Part shown: positions 20,560 through 22,044 of the stretch, piece after piece | How the letters are laid out: each line of letters opens with the position of its first letter | Numbering within the stretch: the stretch's first letter is position 1 | Source: Kipferlia bialata | Lineage: Eukaryota > Fornicata | Length of the DNA: 22,044 nucleotides | NCBI GenBank assembly: GCA_003568945.1 | Contig: BDIP01000308.1 | Span: 1 to 22,044 of the forward strand | Direction of reading: 5' to 3' | The notes under the pieces: generated by a model | Database searches by the model: none | Told to the model about the DNA's origin: nothing | Seen by the model: only the letters and a program-made list of their open reading frames with translations | Translations under genes and position numbers: made by a program

Positions 20560-22044
20560 ATGGGTAAGATGTCAGATATCGACGCCCAGATCGAGAGGCT
20601 GTATGACGGGCAATTATTGTCCGAATTCGAGGTCGAGCAGCTTTGCGAAAAGGTATATTGGTCTATTCATCTCTGAGTGTCTCTTGACGCCTTCTTACCC
20701 AGCTTAAAGAGCTCTTTGTGGAGGAGGAGAATGTTCAGACTGTCAGTGCACCACTCACAATCATTGGAGACATCCACGGACAGTTCATTGACCTCCTAGA
20801 GATCTTCCGCATCTGCGGAAAGCCTCCTCACACTAACTTCCTTTTCATGGGAGACTACGTTGACAGAGGGTACTACTCCATCGAGTGTGCCACACTCCTG
20901 TTCCTGCTGAAGGTATGTTTCTATATGGGGGAGTGGGTGTGAGTTTTGGATGGGTTGGACCCAGAGTGACACTTGAATCGTCTCTCAACCGTCAGGTCAG
21001 ATACCCCAAGCGCATCACCCTGCTTCGTGGAAACCACGAGTCCAGGCAGATCACCCAGATGTACGGGTTCTATGACGAGTGTGTCAAGAAGTACAGAAGC
21101 ATGAGGTATGGTGTGTATTCCACGTGGTTCTCCTATACAGTTGTCTGTATTGCCTAGGTCCACTGAGTATCGATACTCTCATTTACATGGGCAATGAATT
21201 GGCTCTGGGGATGGGAGACACATATGTGTGTGATTGTATGGCTGACATATTTGTTCTTGTCCTTCGCTAACCATATACACTGTATTTGTATATAGTGGTG
21301 ATGTCAACTATTCATACACACTGAATCATTCTCTTTCGTTCTCCATCTTCCTCCCTCTCCTCTCCTGGCCTCTCTCTATCGCGCTCACACCTGTACCAGC
21401 CTCTAAACCATGGGTATGTACATGACAGACCCCTCTTACCCTAGGGTGTGGCAGATGTACACTGAGATCTTCGACTACCTTCCCCTGGCCGCTCTCATTG
21501 AGAACCAGATCCTCTGTGTTCACGGAGGCCTCTCCCCCTCAGTCGACTCCATCGACCACATCAGGTGGGCACTCTCTCCCACATACATACTGTAGTGTCA
21601 CTCTCTTTTGTCTTCATATGATATGACTTCTACCCTCCCCCCCCCCCCTTGTTCCACCTCCACCTTCACCTCCCCCTCTGACTCTCCAGGCGCCTCGACC
21701 GTGTACAGGAGATCCCTCACGAGGGCCCTATGTGTGATCTGATGTGGAGTGACCCAGACGACAGGGTGGGCTGGGGCATCAGCCCTAGAGGGGCTGGGTT
21801 CACGTTCGGATACGACATCAGTGAGCAGTTCAACAGAAACAACGGCCTGCAGTTCATAGTGCGTGCCCACCAGCTGACCATGGAGGGATACTCCTGGGCT
21901 CACGACGGACAGGTGGGGCAGGATGTATATATATATATATCAATATATATCAATTTATATCAATACTTCTCTAGGTCATATTTTAGATAGTACCCCCCCC
22001 CTCACCCCAGGTCGTGACTGTGTTCTCCTCTCCCAACTACTGCT
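20560..22044 (+). CDS. serine/threonine protein phosphatase PP2A catalytic subunit, 3' end cut off
   Basis: Six exons are visible: 20560-20652, 20703-20912, 20996-21105, 21445-21564, 21690-21912 and 22011 to the window end, giving about 263 aa of an expected roughly 310. Introns are 50, 83, 339, 125 and 98 nt. All catalytic signatures of the PPP family are present: GDIHGQ at 53-58, GDYVDRG at 81-87, RGNHE at 112-116, then HGGLSPS, WSDPDD and [30 protein letters not shown] and AHQLTMEGY place it in PP2A rather than PP1, PP4 or PP6. The usual YGNANVW segment reads YRSMRVW across the exon 3/4 junction, losing a common Gly. The first of two in-frame ATGs (20560, 20569) was taken as the start. The C-terminal tail, with the methylation site, lies outside the window. 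Confidence 0.95.
21106..21444 (+). other. long third intron of the PP2A gene
   Basis: This 339-base intron is about four times the typical intron here. It starts GTATGG and ends ttaccctag. It lacks any open frame that joins in phase with both neighbours, and the exons match the protein family across it without an insertion. I see no small RNA gene in it. Confidence 0.6.
21925..21964. repeat. AT-rich simple repeat in a PP2A intron
   Basis: Runs of atatat and caatatat lie in the 98-base intron before the last visible PP2A exon, followed by an 8-9 base C run close to the acceptor. Confidence 0.85.

Overview
The window looks like nuclear DNA of an intron-rich, GC-rich unicellular eukaryote. Genes sit on both strands with short gaps. 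They are cut by many small GT-AG introns (about 50-350 nt, often with AG|GT junctions), and the standard code fits, with TGA and TAG used as stops. A GTP-type PEP carboxykinase, a eukaryotic class II lysyl-tRNA synthetase, a PP2A catalytic subunit, a flagellar-type RIIa/DPY-30-like protein and a 7TM receptor suggest a free-living flagellated protist. A free-living fornicate/metamonad (Kipferlia-like) would fit, but this is a low-confidence guess. The window opens with a 48-base G run, probably a read or contig-end artefact.

Layout: (1) 49-582, minus: 5' part of a gene with an N-terminal RIIa/DPY-30-like dimerisation domain, cut by the window edge. (2) 1145-10176, plus: one very large gene of seven exons, about 2,867 aa by my splicing. 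In order it carries a disordered N-terminus, a long E/R-rich helix, a P/Q-rich stretch, three related alpha/beta repeats (RRM/ferredoxin-like in pattern), a complete microbial-type poly(ADP-ribose) glycohydrolase (PARG) domain, a first block of about nine PBZ-like zinc fingers, an unassigned region, a second block of eight PBZ-like fingers, and a C-terminal von Willebrand A domain with an intact MIDAS. (3) 10538-12050, minus: 7TM receptor-like protein, four exons. (4) 12384-14438, plus: orphan protein with a C-terminal coiled coil, seven exons. (5) 14790-17137, minus: GTP-type PEPCK, seven exons. (6) 17138-17983: long, AT-richer gap with no recognised gene. (7) 17984-20402, minus: lysyl-tRNA synthetase, nine exons. 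(8) 20560-22044, plus: PP2A catalytic subunit, cut by the window end.

The standout is gene 2. It combines a poly(ADP-ribose) eraser domain with about 17 candidate poly(ADP-ribose)-binding fingers and a vWA domain in one polypeptide, which reads as a self-targeting PAR binding-and-degrading protein. I know of no described protein with this architecture, though I could not search. The other genes are ordinary housekeeping or signalling genes with no evident pathway link; the LysRS/PP2A pair is divergent across about 157 bp and may share a promoter.
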